A stretch of 64,000 bases of DNA from Streptomyces sp. NBC_01016 (GCF_026341035.1 NZ_JAPEOQ010000001.1:5270001-5334000), one strand, 5' to 3'; shown: positions 17,358 through 26,257, counted from the first letter of the stretch. The notes: a model not told the origin generated them from the sequence alone. Made by a program: numbers and translations.

Positions 17358-17397
17358 TTAAGGCGCCGAGGTGGACCGTTTAAGGCGCCGAGGCGGA
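17358..17397. repeat. 22-bp-period direct repeat over the phosphatase stop codon
   Basis: TTAAGGCGCCGAGGTGGA (17358-17375) is repeated as TTAAGGCGCCGAGGCGGA (17380-17397). The second copy contains the TAA stop of the SpoIIE-type phosphatase gene, so the gene end has been duplicated just beyond its stop. Confidence 0.8.
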
Positions 17398-19152
17398 CAT
17401 CGCGGTGCGCCGCAGGACCAGGAGCGTCGCGTCGTCGGAGCGGTGCGGACCGTCGAGCTCGCCGACGATGCGCTCGGCGTACTCGTTGAGCGCATCGTGC
17501 CCCGCGCCGGGGGCGGCACCGCCCAGGCACTCCTGTGCCGCGTCGAGGAAGCGCCGCGTATCGAGGTCGGGGTCGCTGTCGCGGCGCTCGGTCAGCCCGT
17601 CGGAGTACATCAGGACGATGTCGCCCACCCGCAAGGACACCTCCACCGCGGTGTACGGCGTACCCGGCAGAACACCCAGGGGCAGGCCGGGGCCGCCCTC
17701 GGGGTCCGGGAGTTGGCGGGCCGTGCCGTCGCGCAGCAGGACCGGGCGCGGATGGCCCGCGCAGGTCCAGCGCAGCAGGCCCCGCTCCGGGTGGTAGCGG
17801 GCGATGATCGCGGTCGCGGTGGACTCGGCGCCGTCGGCGCAGGCCAACTCGTTGAGCCACTGCGTGAGTTGCTCGACGCGCTGCTCGGTGTAGGCGAGAC
17901 CCGCGAGCGCGTAACGGAGTTTCGCCATGAGGGTGACCGCGGCCAGGCCGTGCCCGCGGGCGTCGCCGAGCGCGACGAGGAGACTCCCGCCGGGGAGCCT
18001 GCGCGCCTTGTACCAGTCGCCGCCGACCCCGGCCTCCCGGGCGTCGGGCCGGTACACGGTGGTGGCCTCGAGCCCGTAGGCGGCCGGCTCGTCCTGGAAG
18101 TGCGGGAGGACCGCCTCGCGCAGGACGCCGGCGACCTCGGCGACGGCCTCGGCGCGCTCGCGCTGGCGCCGCGCCTCGCGCTCCGCGCGCTCGGCGGTCG
18201 CGCGACGGCGCCGCTCGGCGGTCACGTCCGTGAGCACGGCCCGCAGCGCCCACACCAGGCTGCCGGGGGCGATCCGCACCGGCTCCGCGGTCATCCGGAT
18301 CACCCGGGAACCGGCTCCGTTCATGCGTAGTTCGCAGACGCTCGTGCGTTTGCGCAGGATGACGTCGTACAGCGTCCGGTAGAGGTCGGGGAGGCTCTCC
18401 GGGGTCACGGTCGCCGCCAGCTCGGACAGCGTGGGGATGTCCGCGTGGCCGGGGATGCCAAGGACCCGGCGGAACCCGCGCGACGGATCGACGCCGCCGT
18501 CGCCCAGGTTCCACTCCGCCCAGCAGGTACGCACCAGCTGTTGGGCGGCCGTCGCCATGTGCAGCCGGTGGCCGCGTTCCCAGGTGATCAGGAGGTGCTC
18601 GCCGCACGGGGCCACCCGTACCTGATCGTTGATCCGCACCGGGCCGTGCGTCGTGGTCATCACCCACTCGACCAAGGTGGGCCCCTGCGGGGCGCCCCGG
18701 CGCAGGGCCTCGGTCAGCATGTCGGGAAGCGGCGACCCGGACAGGGACGGAAACCGCTCGAACAGCGAGGCGGGGCGATTCCACTGGGGGACACCGCCCC
18801 GCGGGAGGCGCTCGGCGGCGTACTCGAGGGCCGCCGCGTTCCGGGCGACGTAGAGGGCGTCCTGGATCCGGCCGTCGTCGTCCAGGAGCGGAGCCACCAG
18901 GAGCGCAGGAACGGACAGGGCTTCGAGCACCTCACGGGCGGAGGGCGCAGGCGGCAGGGGAGTGGACGAGACGGCGGCCGTCGATTCGGCCGCATTTTGG
19001 TCCTGGTCCCGGTCCCGCCCCGGGATTTCGTCCTCGTCCTGGTACGACTCGGCGTACTTCCTGATCCGCCGTCGCTGGGCTGCCAAGAGCTCCCTGATCG
19101 ACTGGAGCGCCAGGTGGGTGCGGGCGTCGGGCACCGGTGAGGTGGCGTCCAT
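17380..19152 (-). CDS. PAS/SpoIIE-type PP2C serine phosphatase
   Basis: This 590-residue protein ends with a PP2C/SpoIIE phosphatase domain (residues ~360-585). It is recognised by GGDWYKARRLPGGSLLVALGD in two blocks, the metal-binding GDARGHG, and the late MYSDGLTERR and HRSDDATLL motifs with their aspartates. The N-terminal half contains PAS-like segments (~75-190 and ~235-330) and a charged coiled-coil linker before the phosphatase. Such proteins dephosphorylate anti-anti-sigma factors in response to a signal sensed by the PAS domain. The start ATG 19152 follows AGGAGG on the minus strand. No cognate anti-sigma gene adjoins it; one HATPase candidate lies at 36509. Confidence 0.85.
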   Translation of the reverse strand: MDATSPVPDARTHLALQSIRELLAAQRRRIRKYAESYQDEDEIPGRDRDQDQNAAESTAAVSSTPLPPAPSAREVLEALSVPALLVAPLLDDDGRIQDALYVARNAAALEYAAERLPRGGVPQWNRPASLFERFPSLSGSPLPDMLTEALRRGAPQGPTLVEWVMTTTHGPVRINDQVRVAPCGEHLLITWERGHRLHMATAAQQLVRTCWAEWNLGDGGVDPSRGFRRVLGIPGHADIPTLSELAATVTPESLPDLYRTLYDVILRKRTSVCELRMNGAGSRVIRMTAEPVRIAPGSLVWALRAVLTDVTAERRRRATAERAEREARRQRERAEAVAEVAGVLREAVLPHFQDEPAAYGLEATTVYRPDAREAGVGGDWYKARRLPGGSLLVALGDARGHGLAAVTLMAKLRYALAGLAYTEQRVEQLTQWLNELACADGAESTATAIIARYHPERGLLRWTCAGHPRPVLLRDGTARQLPDPEGGPGLPLGVLPGTPYTAVEVSLRVGDIVLMYSDGLTERRDSDPDLDTRRFLDAAQECLGGAAPGAGHDALNEYAERIVGELDGPHRSDDATLLVLRRTAMSASAP

Positions 19153-19271
19153 GCGGGGGGAGTGCCTCCTGTACGCGACGTGGCCGGTGCCCATCAGCCT
19201 CGGTGCCAGGGCGGGGGCGGGCCAGTCCGCGTACGCCATGCGGTGCTGCCGCTCGGGGCCGGGACCGTGGG

Positions 19272-20072
19272 TCAGGCCGCGGCCGCCAGCGGGCGCTCGA
19301 CGACGGAGTCCAGGAAGAGCAGCACCGTGTGCAGGGCGCCGCCGGCCGCCGGGCAGATCCCGTAGCGGAGCATCTCCTCGTCGAGCTCGGCCAGCAGCCG
19401 GCTCCCTTCCTCGGTGCCGGAGCCGCCCGCGGCGAGCACGGCGGCGGCGTCCTGCCGGATCAGGCGGACCGCCAGCGGGCCCTTGTCCTGTGCCACCCGG
19501 ACGTCGTCGATGGACGCGATGATCGTGAGGAGCGCGTCGAGCTGCGCGGTCTCCTCGGGGACTCCCCGCTCCCGCGCCGCGCGCAGCTCCGGCAGGACGG
19601 TGAGCGCGGTGGCCAGGTGGTGCTCCTTGTCCGCGGCCGACATGGCCCGGTAGCCGTCGCGGAAGTCCCCGGTGGGTTCGACCCGCGCGTCGAGATCCAG
19701 AGCGAGGCGGCAGGCTTCGTCGGCGTTCTCCACGCCCTGCGCCCACGCGGCCGACAGCAGGCAGAGCGAGCGGGCGGCGACGTCGAGGCCGTTGAGAGAG
19801 GCGACGTAGGGCACCTGTTGCTGCGCGTCGGCGCAGGCCGCCGCGAGCCGGTCCAGGTCGGCCCCGGCCCCCGCTTCGGCGGCGGCGCGGAACGAGCCGT
19901 GCAGGCCGACACCGGCGTCGACGAGCGAGGAGAACACGGTGTTGGACGGGGTCTGCGCGGTCCGGCAATCCGGTAGTCCCGGCTTCGGCGTCAGGAACAC
20001 CTCGCGGGTGAAGGCGGCGACGGCGAGATCGGCGAGACGGTCGGCGGAGTAGTTCGGATTGCTGGCGAGCAT
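19272..20072 (-). CDS. Divergent triphosphoribosyl-dephospho-CoA synthase-like protein (CitG/MdcB)
   Basis: This 266-residue helical protein resembles CitG/MdcB, which make the phosphoribosyl-dephospho-CoA prosthetic-group precursor of citrate lyase or malonate decarboxylase. The opening helix and the FLTPKPGLPD motif match the family's TPKPGLVD. The following GAHxDM block, normally conserved, is replaced by TAQTPSNTVFSSLVD. No citrate lyase or malonate decarboxylase genes are near. It may therefore be a re-purposed member. It is divergent from the PIG-L pseudogene, with a DevR-like box between them. Confidence 0.6.
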   Translation of the reverse strand: MLASNPNYSADRLADLAVAAFTREVFLTPKPGLPDCRTAQTPSNTVFSSLVDAGVGLHGSFRAAAEAGAGADLDRLAAACADAQQQVPYVASLNGLDVAARSLCLLSAAWAQGVENADEACRLALDLDARVEPTGDFRDGYRAMSAADKEHHLATALTVLPELRAARERGVPEETAQLDALLTIIASIDDVRVAQDKGPLAVRLIRQDAAAVLAAGGSGTEEGSRLLAELDEEMLRYGICPAAGGALHTVLLFLDSVVERPLAAAA

Positions 20073-20174
20073 GCTCTGTCGCTTCCACTGGACGGTTCGG
20101 TCGGACGGTTCGGTGCACGGACCGGCGGCGGGCCGTGAGCAAAGGTCGTCCTGCCCGGCACGAGACGGGCAAAC

Positions 20175-20190
20175 CGGGACCAAAGTCCCG
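20175..20190. promoter_or_regulatory. DevR/OsdR-like box
   Basis: CGGGACCAAAGTCCCG is a 6-bp inverted repeat around CAAA. It differs from the actinobacterial hypoxia/dormancy regulator consensus GGGACTWWAGTCCC in one core position. It lies about 103 bases upstream of the CitG-like gene, within the range usual for such sites, and 26 bases before the PIG-L start. Confidence 0.45.
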
Positions 20191-20215
20191 CGCTTCGAAT
20201 GAGGGGGAAGGCGGA

Positions 20216-21149
20216 TTGCGCCCGCCCGCCCAGGGCGACCCCTCCGGGCTTTCCGGGGCCCGCATCCTGCTGGCGGACCGTGACGACGAGGGTGCCGGGA
20301 CGGCCGCCGCGGACGCGCTGCGCGCCCAGGGGGCGGCCTGCGTCCACACCGTCGGGTCGCCGGAGGCGTTCTTCGAGGTGGGGGAGCAGCCACCGCCGTC
20401 CGCGCCGGACTGGGACGTCGCCGTATGGGACACCGGACTCACCGGAAGCGACGACGGTCTGGTGGCGGCCGTGACCCGCGCCCTGCGCGAACGGCCCGAC
20501 CCGGCCGAGACCGTCGAGCCGCGCAGCCGCATCCACATGCTGGTCGTCGACGCCCATCCCGACGACGTGGAGATCGGGGCCGGCGGAACCATCCACCGGC
20601 GGGCCGACGAGGGCTGGGACGTCACCATCCTGACGCTGTCCCACGGCGCCGGCGGCGGCGACCCCGACGAGCGCCGCGGGGAGGCGTACCGGGCGGCACG
20701 GGCCATGGGCGCAGGACCTGTCCGACGGCTCCATCTCCGACGACAGCCACACCGTCAGGACCATCGAATGCACCGTGGCCGAGACCCGGCCCGACGTCGT
20801 CCTCGTCCACTCCGACAGCGACACCCACCAGGACCACCGCGCCGTCCACCGGGCCACCCTCGTGGCCTGCCGCCGGGTGCCGCGCGTGGCGTGCTACCAG
20901 TCGCCCTCCGCCACCGTCGCCTACCGGCCCAACCGCTTCGTCGGCCTGCGCGCGAACGACCTCTAGGCGAAACTCTCCGCGATCAACGAACACCACTCCC
21001 AGGCCGCGAGCCGCTGGTACCTCGAAGAGGACCTGCTGCGCTCCACCGCCCGTTACTGGGGCCGCTTCTCACAGGCCCGCTACGCAGAACCTCTGGAGGT
21101 CATCCGCGATGCCACTCCGCTCGGCTACTTCCCCGCAGACCATGTCTGA
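20216..21149 (+). pseudogene. PIG-L family deacetylase, frameshifted and interrupted by a stop
   Basis: TTG 20216, after GGGGGAAGG, begins an N-terminal segment of ~95 residues that looks like a degenerate receiver domain, followed by the PIG-L motif VVDAHPDDVEIGAGGT (zinc-binding His, Asp, Asp). After ...RAMGA near 20712 the frame breaks and the protein continues in a second frame with DLSDGSISDDSHTVRTIE and the HSDSDTHQDHR motif. That frame meets an in-frame TAG at 20964-20966, then continues with recognisable sequence to TGA 21147-21149. Two independent lesions make it non-functional unless sequence errors are involved. It would have N-deacetylated a sugar or related metabolite. Confidence 0.82.
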
Positions 21150-21215
21150 TCTCCCGCGGACCGGGTCTGATGTCCCGCAGACCGTGCCTGATTTCTCGCA
21201 GGCCATGTCCGAGCC
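21132..21215. repeat. Four imperfect 21-bp tandem repeats
   Basis: Units start at 21132, 21153, 21174 and 21195 and share the core CCCGCAGACC-TG-CTGAT with substitutions. They span the end of the PIG-L pseudogene and the beginning of the ATP-grasp reading frame, where they encode a seven-residue periodic, probably disordered peptide. Confidence 0.8.
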
Positions 21216-22741
21216 GCACACCACGCCCGTCCCGGACCTCGCCGCCTCCCTCGGGCGGCCGCCCCGCGTGCTGGTGACCGGCGGCGGGCGAGCCCTCCGG
21301 CGTGTGCTTCCTGCGGGCCCTCGAAGGCTCCGCGGAGCGGTACGCCGCCGACATCGACCCCAACGGCGCGGGCCTGTACCTGGTGCCGCGCGCCTACCGT
21401 CCGCTGCTGCCTCCCGGCCACGCCCCGCACTTCGCCGAGGCCGTGCTGACCCTGTGCCGCCGCTACGCCGTCGACGTCGTCGTCCCGACCGTGGACTCCG
21501 AGCTCGTCGCCCTGGCCCGCGCCGCCGACTCCTTCGCCGAGGCCGGGGTGCGCGTGCTCGTCCCGGACGCCGAAGGCCTGGAGACCTGCCTCGACAAGTG
21601 GCGTCTCGCCGAGGCGTGCGAGGGCAGGGTGCGCCAGCCGGTCACCCGCCTCATCGGCCCCGTCGGCGTCCCGGGCGCCGACTTCGAGGGCGGCTTCCCC
21701 GCGATCGCCAAGCCGCGCACCGGCTCCGGCTCCCGCGGCGTGACCGTCGTCGAGCGCCCCGAGGACCTCGCCCGGCTCCCGCAGGACGGCACGTATCTGC
21801 TCCAGGAGATGTTGCCGGGCACCGAGTACTCCGTGAACGTGCTCACCAACGCCGACGGACGGGTGGTGGCCGCGGTGCCGCGTGCCCGCGACAAGACGGA
21901 CTCCGGCATCGTCGTCGCGGGCAGCGTCCTGCACGACCCCGAACTGTCCGCGCTCGCCGAGGACACGGTCACCACGTTCGAGACCCAACTCGCGCGCCGC
22001 CGCGTCGTCTTCGACGGCTTCGCCACCGTCCTCGCGGAGGAACCCGGCGACCTGGCGGGCCTGTGGAAGCAGCGCCTGCGCTGGGCCCGCGGCAACGTCC
22101 AGGTCACCCGCCGCTACAAGGACGTCTGGTTCCGGGGCCGCACCGCGCGCGGCGACCACCACCACCGGCTCGGGTCCTTCTTCTTCGGCCTGATCTGGTT
22201 CTCCCTCCTGATCACGCCCGTCCTGCTCGTGCTGTGCTCGGCGTCGCTGCTCTTCCTCTACCTCACCGACCCCGACCGCGCCTGGCCCCTGTTCCACCTC
22301 CTCTGGGTGACGAACCTGATCTGCTACCTCCTGATCACGTTCATGACGGCCGTCATCGACCCGGATACCTTCCGCCGCAGCAGGTTCGAGGCCCTGATCT
22401 ACCCCGGCGCGATCGCCACGGCGATCCTCGTGATCACGGCGCTGCCCGGCATCTTCATGCCGCTGCTGGAACGTTCGGGGCTGCTCCCGCAGGACGGCTC
22501 GATCCACCCGGTGATGCTTGCCGTCTACGCATGGCCGGCCCTCTCGATGCCGATCGCCTGGCTCGCCGAACTCCTGACCGGGACCCGGCTCCGGTGGCTG
22601 GCCCCACCCCTGCTGCACCTGGCCGGATACGGCTCGCTGCTGGCGGCCTGCCTGGTCGCCTCCTTCGTCCAGGAACTCCGCAACAAGCAAATGACGTGGG
22701 ACAAGACCGAGAAGACCGGAAAGGTGGCGGCGGGCCGATGA
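21142..22741 (+). pseudogene. ATP-grasp protein fused in frame to the C-terminal half of a family 2 glycosyltransferase
   Basis: A start at ATG 21142 (or 21205) gives the Rossmann strand PPRVLVTGGG. A frameshift near 21285 then moves the gene to another frame beginning PSGVCFLRALEGS. Residues follow an ATP-grasp ligase through AIAKPRTGSGSRGV and LLQEMLPGTEYSVNV up to VLHDPELSALAE (~21957). From DTVTTFETQL onward the sequence is a processive GT2 enzyme: the QRLRW motif at ~22070-22084, then five to six membrane segments to TGA 22739-22741. The ATP-grasp C-terminus and the GT2 catalytic N-terminus are both missing. This fits a deletion joining two genes, plus a separate frameshift. Normally neither half would be active. 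Confidence 0.78.
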
Positions 22742-22911
22742 CGAACGACGACCACGCCCCAGAGCGGCTCGCACAGCGCGCGCGGGACCTGACGCGCGAG
22801 GATCGCCGGAGCGATCACCGGTTGTTCTGGCTGGAGTTGGTCGCGGTGCTGCTGGTCGCGGTGCTGCTGGTCGCGGGGGTGTTGGTGGCGCGGTGGCTGT
22901 GGCTGCTCTGA
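22738..22911 (+). CDS. Small single-span membrane protein
   Basis: A 57-residue protein has a charged N-terminal half (residues 1-28) and one strongly hydrophobic segment of Leu/Val/Ala (~30-56) ending RWLWLL. The ATG at 22738 overlaps the TGA of the chimeric gene (ATGA), the normal sign of a co-translated accessory subunit. It is intact while its upstream partners are broken, and may be a leftover of a glycosyltransferase complex. No family assignment. Confidence 0.65.
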   Translation: MTNDDHAPERLAQRARDLTREDRRSDHRLFWLELVAVLLVAVLLVAGVLVARWLWLL

Positions 22912-22927
22912 AGCCGGTGGGCGCCGG

Positions 22928-23455
22928 CTACTGTGCGGGCCCCGCCCCGAAGTCGAAGTCCTCCACGAAGTAGCTGTCGTGCCGGACGCGGAACTCCTTG
23001 AGCTCCTCGGAGCCGCGCTGCGACATCTCCGCGACCCGCTCGAAGTAGTCCTCGCGCGGGGCGCCGGGGGCGAAGAGCATGAGCATGGAGACGGGGTCGT
23101 CGGTCGTGTTCTTGAAGGCGTGCAGACCGCCGGCCGGCACGTACAGGAAGTCTCCCTCCCGACCCGTCACCCACTTCTCGCCGTCATAGAGCTCCAGTTC
23201 GCCGGACAGGACGTAGAAGGACTCCGACATCGCCCGGTGGAAGTGCTCCTTCGCCCCGGCGGACCGCGGCCCCAACACGCCTTTGTAGAGCCCGAATTCG
23301 CCGCCGGTCGACTCCTGTGTGGCGAGGTAACTGGTGGACCCGCCGGGCGAGGACACCTCCGGCGGGGTGTCGGCCGAGCGGAACGACGCGCTCACCTCAC
23401 CCTTGTCGCCGTGGTAGCGGGGCTCGGGGTACTGCATGTTCTCGAAGTACGACAT
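22928..23455 (-). CDS. Cupin-domain protein
   Basis: This 175-residue protein is a single cupin barrel. Motif 1 is HFHRAMSESFYVLSGELELY near residue 70, with two His and a Glu as probable metal ligands. Motif 2, PAGGLHAFKN near 108, supplies the third His. Cytosolic cupins of this type are often small-molecule dioxygenases or sensor proteins; the substrate is unknown. The start ATG 23455 follows AAGGAG. A 14-bp palindrome AGGTCCAAAGACCT (23552-23565) lies about 100 bases upstream. Confidence 0.82.
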   Translation of the reverse strand: MSYFENMQYPEPRYHGDKGEVSASFRSADTPPEVSSPGGSTSYLATQESTGGEFGLYKGVLGPRSAGAKEHFHRAMSESFYVLSGELELYDGEKWVTGREGDFLYVPAGGLHAFKNTTDDPVSMLMLFAPGAPREDYFERVAEMSQRGSEELKEFRVRHDSYFVEDFDFGAGPAQ

Positions 23456-23563
23456 CGTGCGCTCCTTGTCGGCAGGTTCGCCACCACACTGCCCCGGAGT
23501 GGCCGGGCGCGGCATCGGGCCCGTGAATGATTGACGCGGACCGACCGGAGGAGGTCCAAAGAC

Positions 23564-25054
23564 CTAGCTCTGCATCGCGGCGAGTTCCCGCACCGTCGCC
23601 ATGTCGCTGAAGGGCAGCAGCCGTTCGCCGATGGTCTGGTACGGCTCGCTGCCCTTGCCCGCGACCAGGACGATGTCTCCCTTTTCCGCGGCGGACAGCG
23701 CGAAGTCGATGGCGCGGCGGCGGTCGGTGACCCGCTCGAACCGGGTCCCGGTCGCCCTGAGTCCGGGTGCGATCTGGTCCAGGATCCGCTCGGGGTCCTC
23801 GGTGCGCGGATTGTCGGAGGTGAGGACGCACAGGTCGGAGTGGGTTCCGGCTATCTCCCCCATCCGCGCGCGCTTGGTGACGTCCCGGTCTCCCCCGCAG
23901 CCGAAGACGGTGATGACCCGGCCGGTGGCGAAGTCGCGGATGGCGGTGAGCACCTTGTCCAGGGAGTCGGGAGAGTGCGCGTAGTCCACGATCACGGAGG
24001 TGCCGCGGGGCGTCTCGAAGCGTTCGAAGCGCCCCGGGACCGGCGGCATCCCGTCGAGCGCGGCAGCCAGCCCGTTCAGATCGTGGCCCAGCAGGTGGCA
24101 AGCGGCCACCGCGGCCAGCGCGTTGGACACCGAGAAGCGTCCGGGGACGGGGATCGCCGCGGGGTACTTGCGTCCGGCGTGGTGGAGGGTGAAGCGCGTG
24201 CCGAGCGCGTCCATGCTGAGGTCGGTGGCCCGGAAGTCCGCCTCCGTGTCGAGCGCGTACGTCGTGACAGCGCCGGGCATCATCGCCGGGATCCGGGCTC
24301 CCACCGGGTCGTCCACGTTGACCACCGCGCGCCGGCACAGCCCCTGGAACAGGCGCAGCTTGGCGTCCCGGTAGTTCTCCATGGTGCCGTGGTCGTCCAG
24401 GTGGTCCTGCGTGAGGTTGGTGAAGATGCCGACGTCGAGGAACGCGCGGTCCACCCGGTGGTTCAACAGGCCCATGGACGTGGCCTCCAGGACCACGGTG
24501 GTGACCTCGCGGTCGCGCATGCAGGCGAGCAGGTACTGGAAGTCCGGTGACTCCGGGGTGCTCAGCACCGACCTCGGCATCGGGATCAGTTCGTCGCCGA
24601 TCCGGCTGCCGGCCGTCCCGATGACCCCCACCCGTGCGCCCTCGGCGAGCCGGAGCACGGATTCGACCATGTACGACACGGAGGTCTTCCCGTTGGTGCC
24701 GGTGACGGCCACCATGTCCATGTCCCGTCCGGGTTCGCTGTAGTAGCGCGAGGTGACCACCGCGGCCGCCTTACGGGTGTCGGGGACCCGCACCACACAC
24801 ACTCCGGCGGCCGACGCCCGCACGCCCGCCGGGAGTTCGGGCGCCGCCCGGTCGACGAGCACCGCGACGGCGCCGCGCGCCAGGGCGGGGCCGACGAGTT
24901 CGGGACCTCCCTCGACATGGCCCGGCACCGCGATGAACAGGGAGCCGGGCGATACGCGGTGGGCATCGAAGCACGTGCCCGCGGTGATCCGCGTCTCCGA
25001 GTCGCCGAGGAGAACTTCATGGTCGTGCCCGGCCAGCAACTCGCTCAACTTCAC
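23564..25054 (-). CDS. MurE-type Mur ligase (UDP-MurNAc-tripeptide synthetase-like)
   Basis: This 496-residue ATP-dependent amide ligase has all three Mur ligase domains: the N-terminal UDP-binding domain, the central ATPase with TGTNGKTS at residues 118-125, and a C-terminal domain containing VDYAHSPDSLDKVL. DNPRTEDP (~403) matches the motif that recognises diaminopimelate in MurE. GTG 25054 follows GAGAGGA. No division or cell-wall cluster surrounds it, so this is probably a second MurE copy, not the housekeeping one. It might modify a specialised substrate, act in resistance, or supplement sporulation peptidoglycan. Confidence 0.82.
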   Translation of the reverse strand: MKLSELLAGHDHEVLLGDSETRITAGTCFDAHRVSPGSLFIAVPGHVEGGPELVGPALARGAVAVLVDRAAPELPAGVRASAAGVCVVRVPDTRKAAAVVTSRYYSEPGRDMDMVAVTGTNGKTSVSYMVESVLRLAEGARVGVIGTAGSRIGDELIPMPRSVLSTPESPDFQYLLACMRDREVTTVVLEATSMGLLNHRVDRAFLDVGIFTNLTQDHLDDHGTMENYRDAKLRLFQGLCRRAVVNVDDPVGARIPAMMPGAVTTYALDTEADFRATDLSMDALGTRFTLHHAGRKYPAAIPVPGRFSVSNALAAVAACHLLGHDLNGLAAALDGMPPVPGRFERFETPRGTSVIVDYAHSPDSLDKVLTAIRDFATGRVITVFGCGGDRDVTKRARMGEIAGTHSDLCVLTSDNPRTEDPERILDQIAPGLRATGTRFERVTDRRRAIDFALSAAEKGDIVLVAGKGSEPYQTIGERLLPFSDMATVRELAAMQS

Positions 25055-25969
25055 AGGGGTCCTCTCGGAGTGCGGCGGGCCCGATGGTCCGGGCCCGCCG
25101 CCGAAGGCGACACCTACGGCACGCCGAGGGGTCGCGGGGGTGGTGTTGAACAGACAGGAACGCGGCCCCGAGGACGGGAACGCGGGAAGGAGGAAGAGGG
25201 TGGGTGAGGAGCGGGCCTCGTCGCGCAGGTCAGCCGTGGCCGTGCAGGGCACGGCAGCGAACTCCGGGACCGGCGGCGCACAGCGCGCGAGGTGCCGATC
25301 GAAGGCACTCCCTCACCGCGTATGTGCAACCCATGTTCGGAGTGTACGCCCCACCTTTCCCCCGGAGGTCCGTCCTGGCCCGGCCCCATGTCCGCCGCCT
25401 GCTTCTCAAAGTCGAGAGCCTGCTCGCGGTACCGCCGGCACACCTGGGGCATCACAAGGGCTCGGCGACGATGGTCCGGTGTACGCAGCACGGGACACGG
25501 CATGGCGACAGGGCAGCGGGAACCGCGGACAGCACCCGGGACCTGCCTCACCAACTGCGTGTCAACTCACGCCGGCGCTCTTGCCGGTCGTGAGGCGGAG
25601 AGTGCCGAGATCACGGTGACCAGCAGGAGAAGGGCCCGTCTTCGGGCGCGCGCCCCCGCGGCCCGAGCGGCGACGAACCGTGCAGGCCAGGACATCTCGT
25701 GACGCGGCATCTCAGGAAGATGCCGAAGACAAGAAACTAGAAGGGAGGGAAGAGTTACCGCGCGCCGCAGAGGAGGGAGGGCACACGGCCGGAGGCAACT
25801 ATGGCCGCAACGCATTCAGTACGGTCCATGTCTCTCGCCTCCTTCCGGGCAGGGCACGCGATGCGTGTCGACGCCGAGCGCGCCGAACGGGGCGGCAGAG
25901 AACCTGCCGCGCGAAATCCCGGGCAGGCTATCCCATCGACGCCACCGCGCGACCGGATTTTCCCCCGGC
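25055..25969. other. Stretch without a convincing gene
   Basis: About 0.9 kb between the MurE-like start and a lipoprotein remnant. Base composition and codon-position pattern do not support a long gene in any frame. Short reading frames with plausible ribosome sites exist: 25755-25829 on the minus strand (24 codons, after AAGGAGG) and 25801-26016 on the plus strand (after GGAGG). They oppose each other and match nothing recognised. The left part must hold the promoter of the MurE-like gene. Confidence 0.6.
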
Positions 25970-26169
25970 TCATCGGGTCACCACGAGCGGATTGGCCCGT
26001 CGGACCGCCAAGGTGAACCAGGCCGTCGTGCCGGTGTGCAGGCTGGCGTAGATCTTGTCGCCGTCCCCGGTGTCCAGGCGCCGTCGGACCGGGAGCAGCC
26101 GAGGAGTGGGCCGAGGACCCCTCCCGCGGCGCATGCCGCCATCAGGGCAGAAAAGGAACGGCGATTCAT
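25970..26169 (-). pseudogene. Lipoprotein gene remnant (signal peptide plus frameshifted tail)
   Basis: ATG 26169, next to GGAGTG, opens a classic lipoprotein signal: MNRRSF, a hydrophobic stretch, then LLGC as lipobox. After CSRSDGAW the frame no longer looks coding. A second frame continues with LDTGDGDKIYASLHTGTTAW to TGA at 25970-25972, resembling the end of a secreted beta-propeller-like protein. The whole is only ~65 codons. A large internal deletion with a frame change would explain it. Confidence 0.45.
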
Positions 26170-26257
26170 CACTCCACGGGGCATTCATCCATAAAATTCC
26201 ATATGCCCCGACGGTGCCGGGAACGAGGTGCCGCGTGTCAGTGCCGGGCGGAGCAGG

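Noticed and set aside
17380..20706. One very long leftward reading frame of over 1,100 codons
   Set aside because: Only the part from ATG 19152 carries recognisable domains and a ribosome site. The upstream part is the antisense or alternate frame of the CitG-like and PIG-L genes.
23552..23565. AGGTCCAAAGACCT as a second DevR/OsdR box
   Set aside because: It shares the CAAA centre with the box at 20175, but the arms are AGGTC/GACCT, not GGGAC/GTCCC, so it does not fit the consensus.
25801..26016. 71-codon plus-strand frame with GGAGG upstream
   Set aside because: It overlaps the lipoprotein remnant in antisense, shows no family features, and its composition is that of a shadow frame; it is kept only as a remark in the gene-free stretch.
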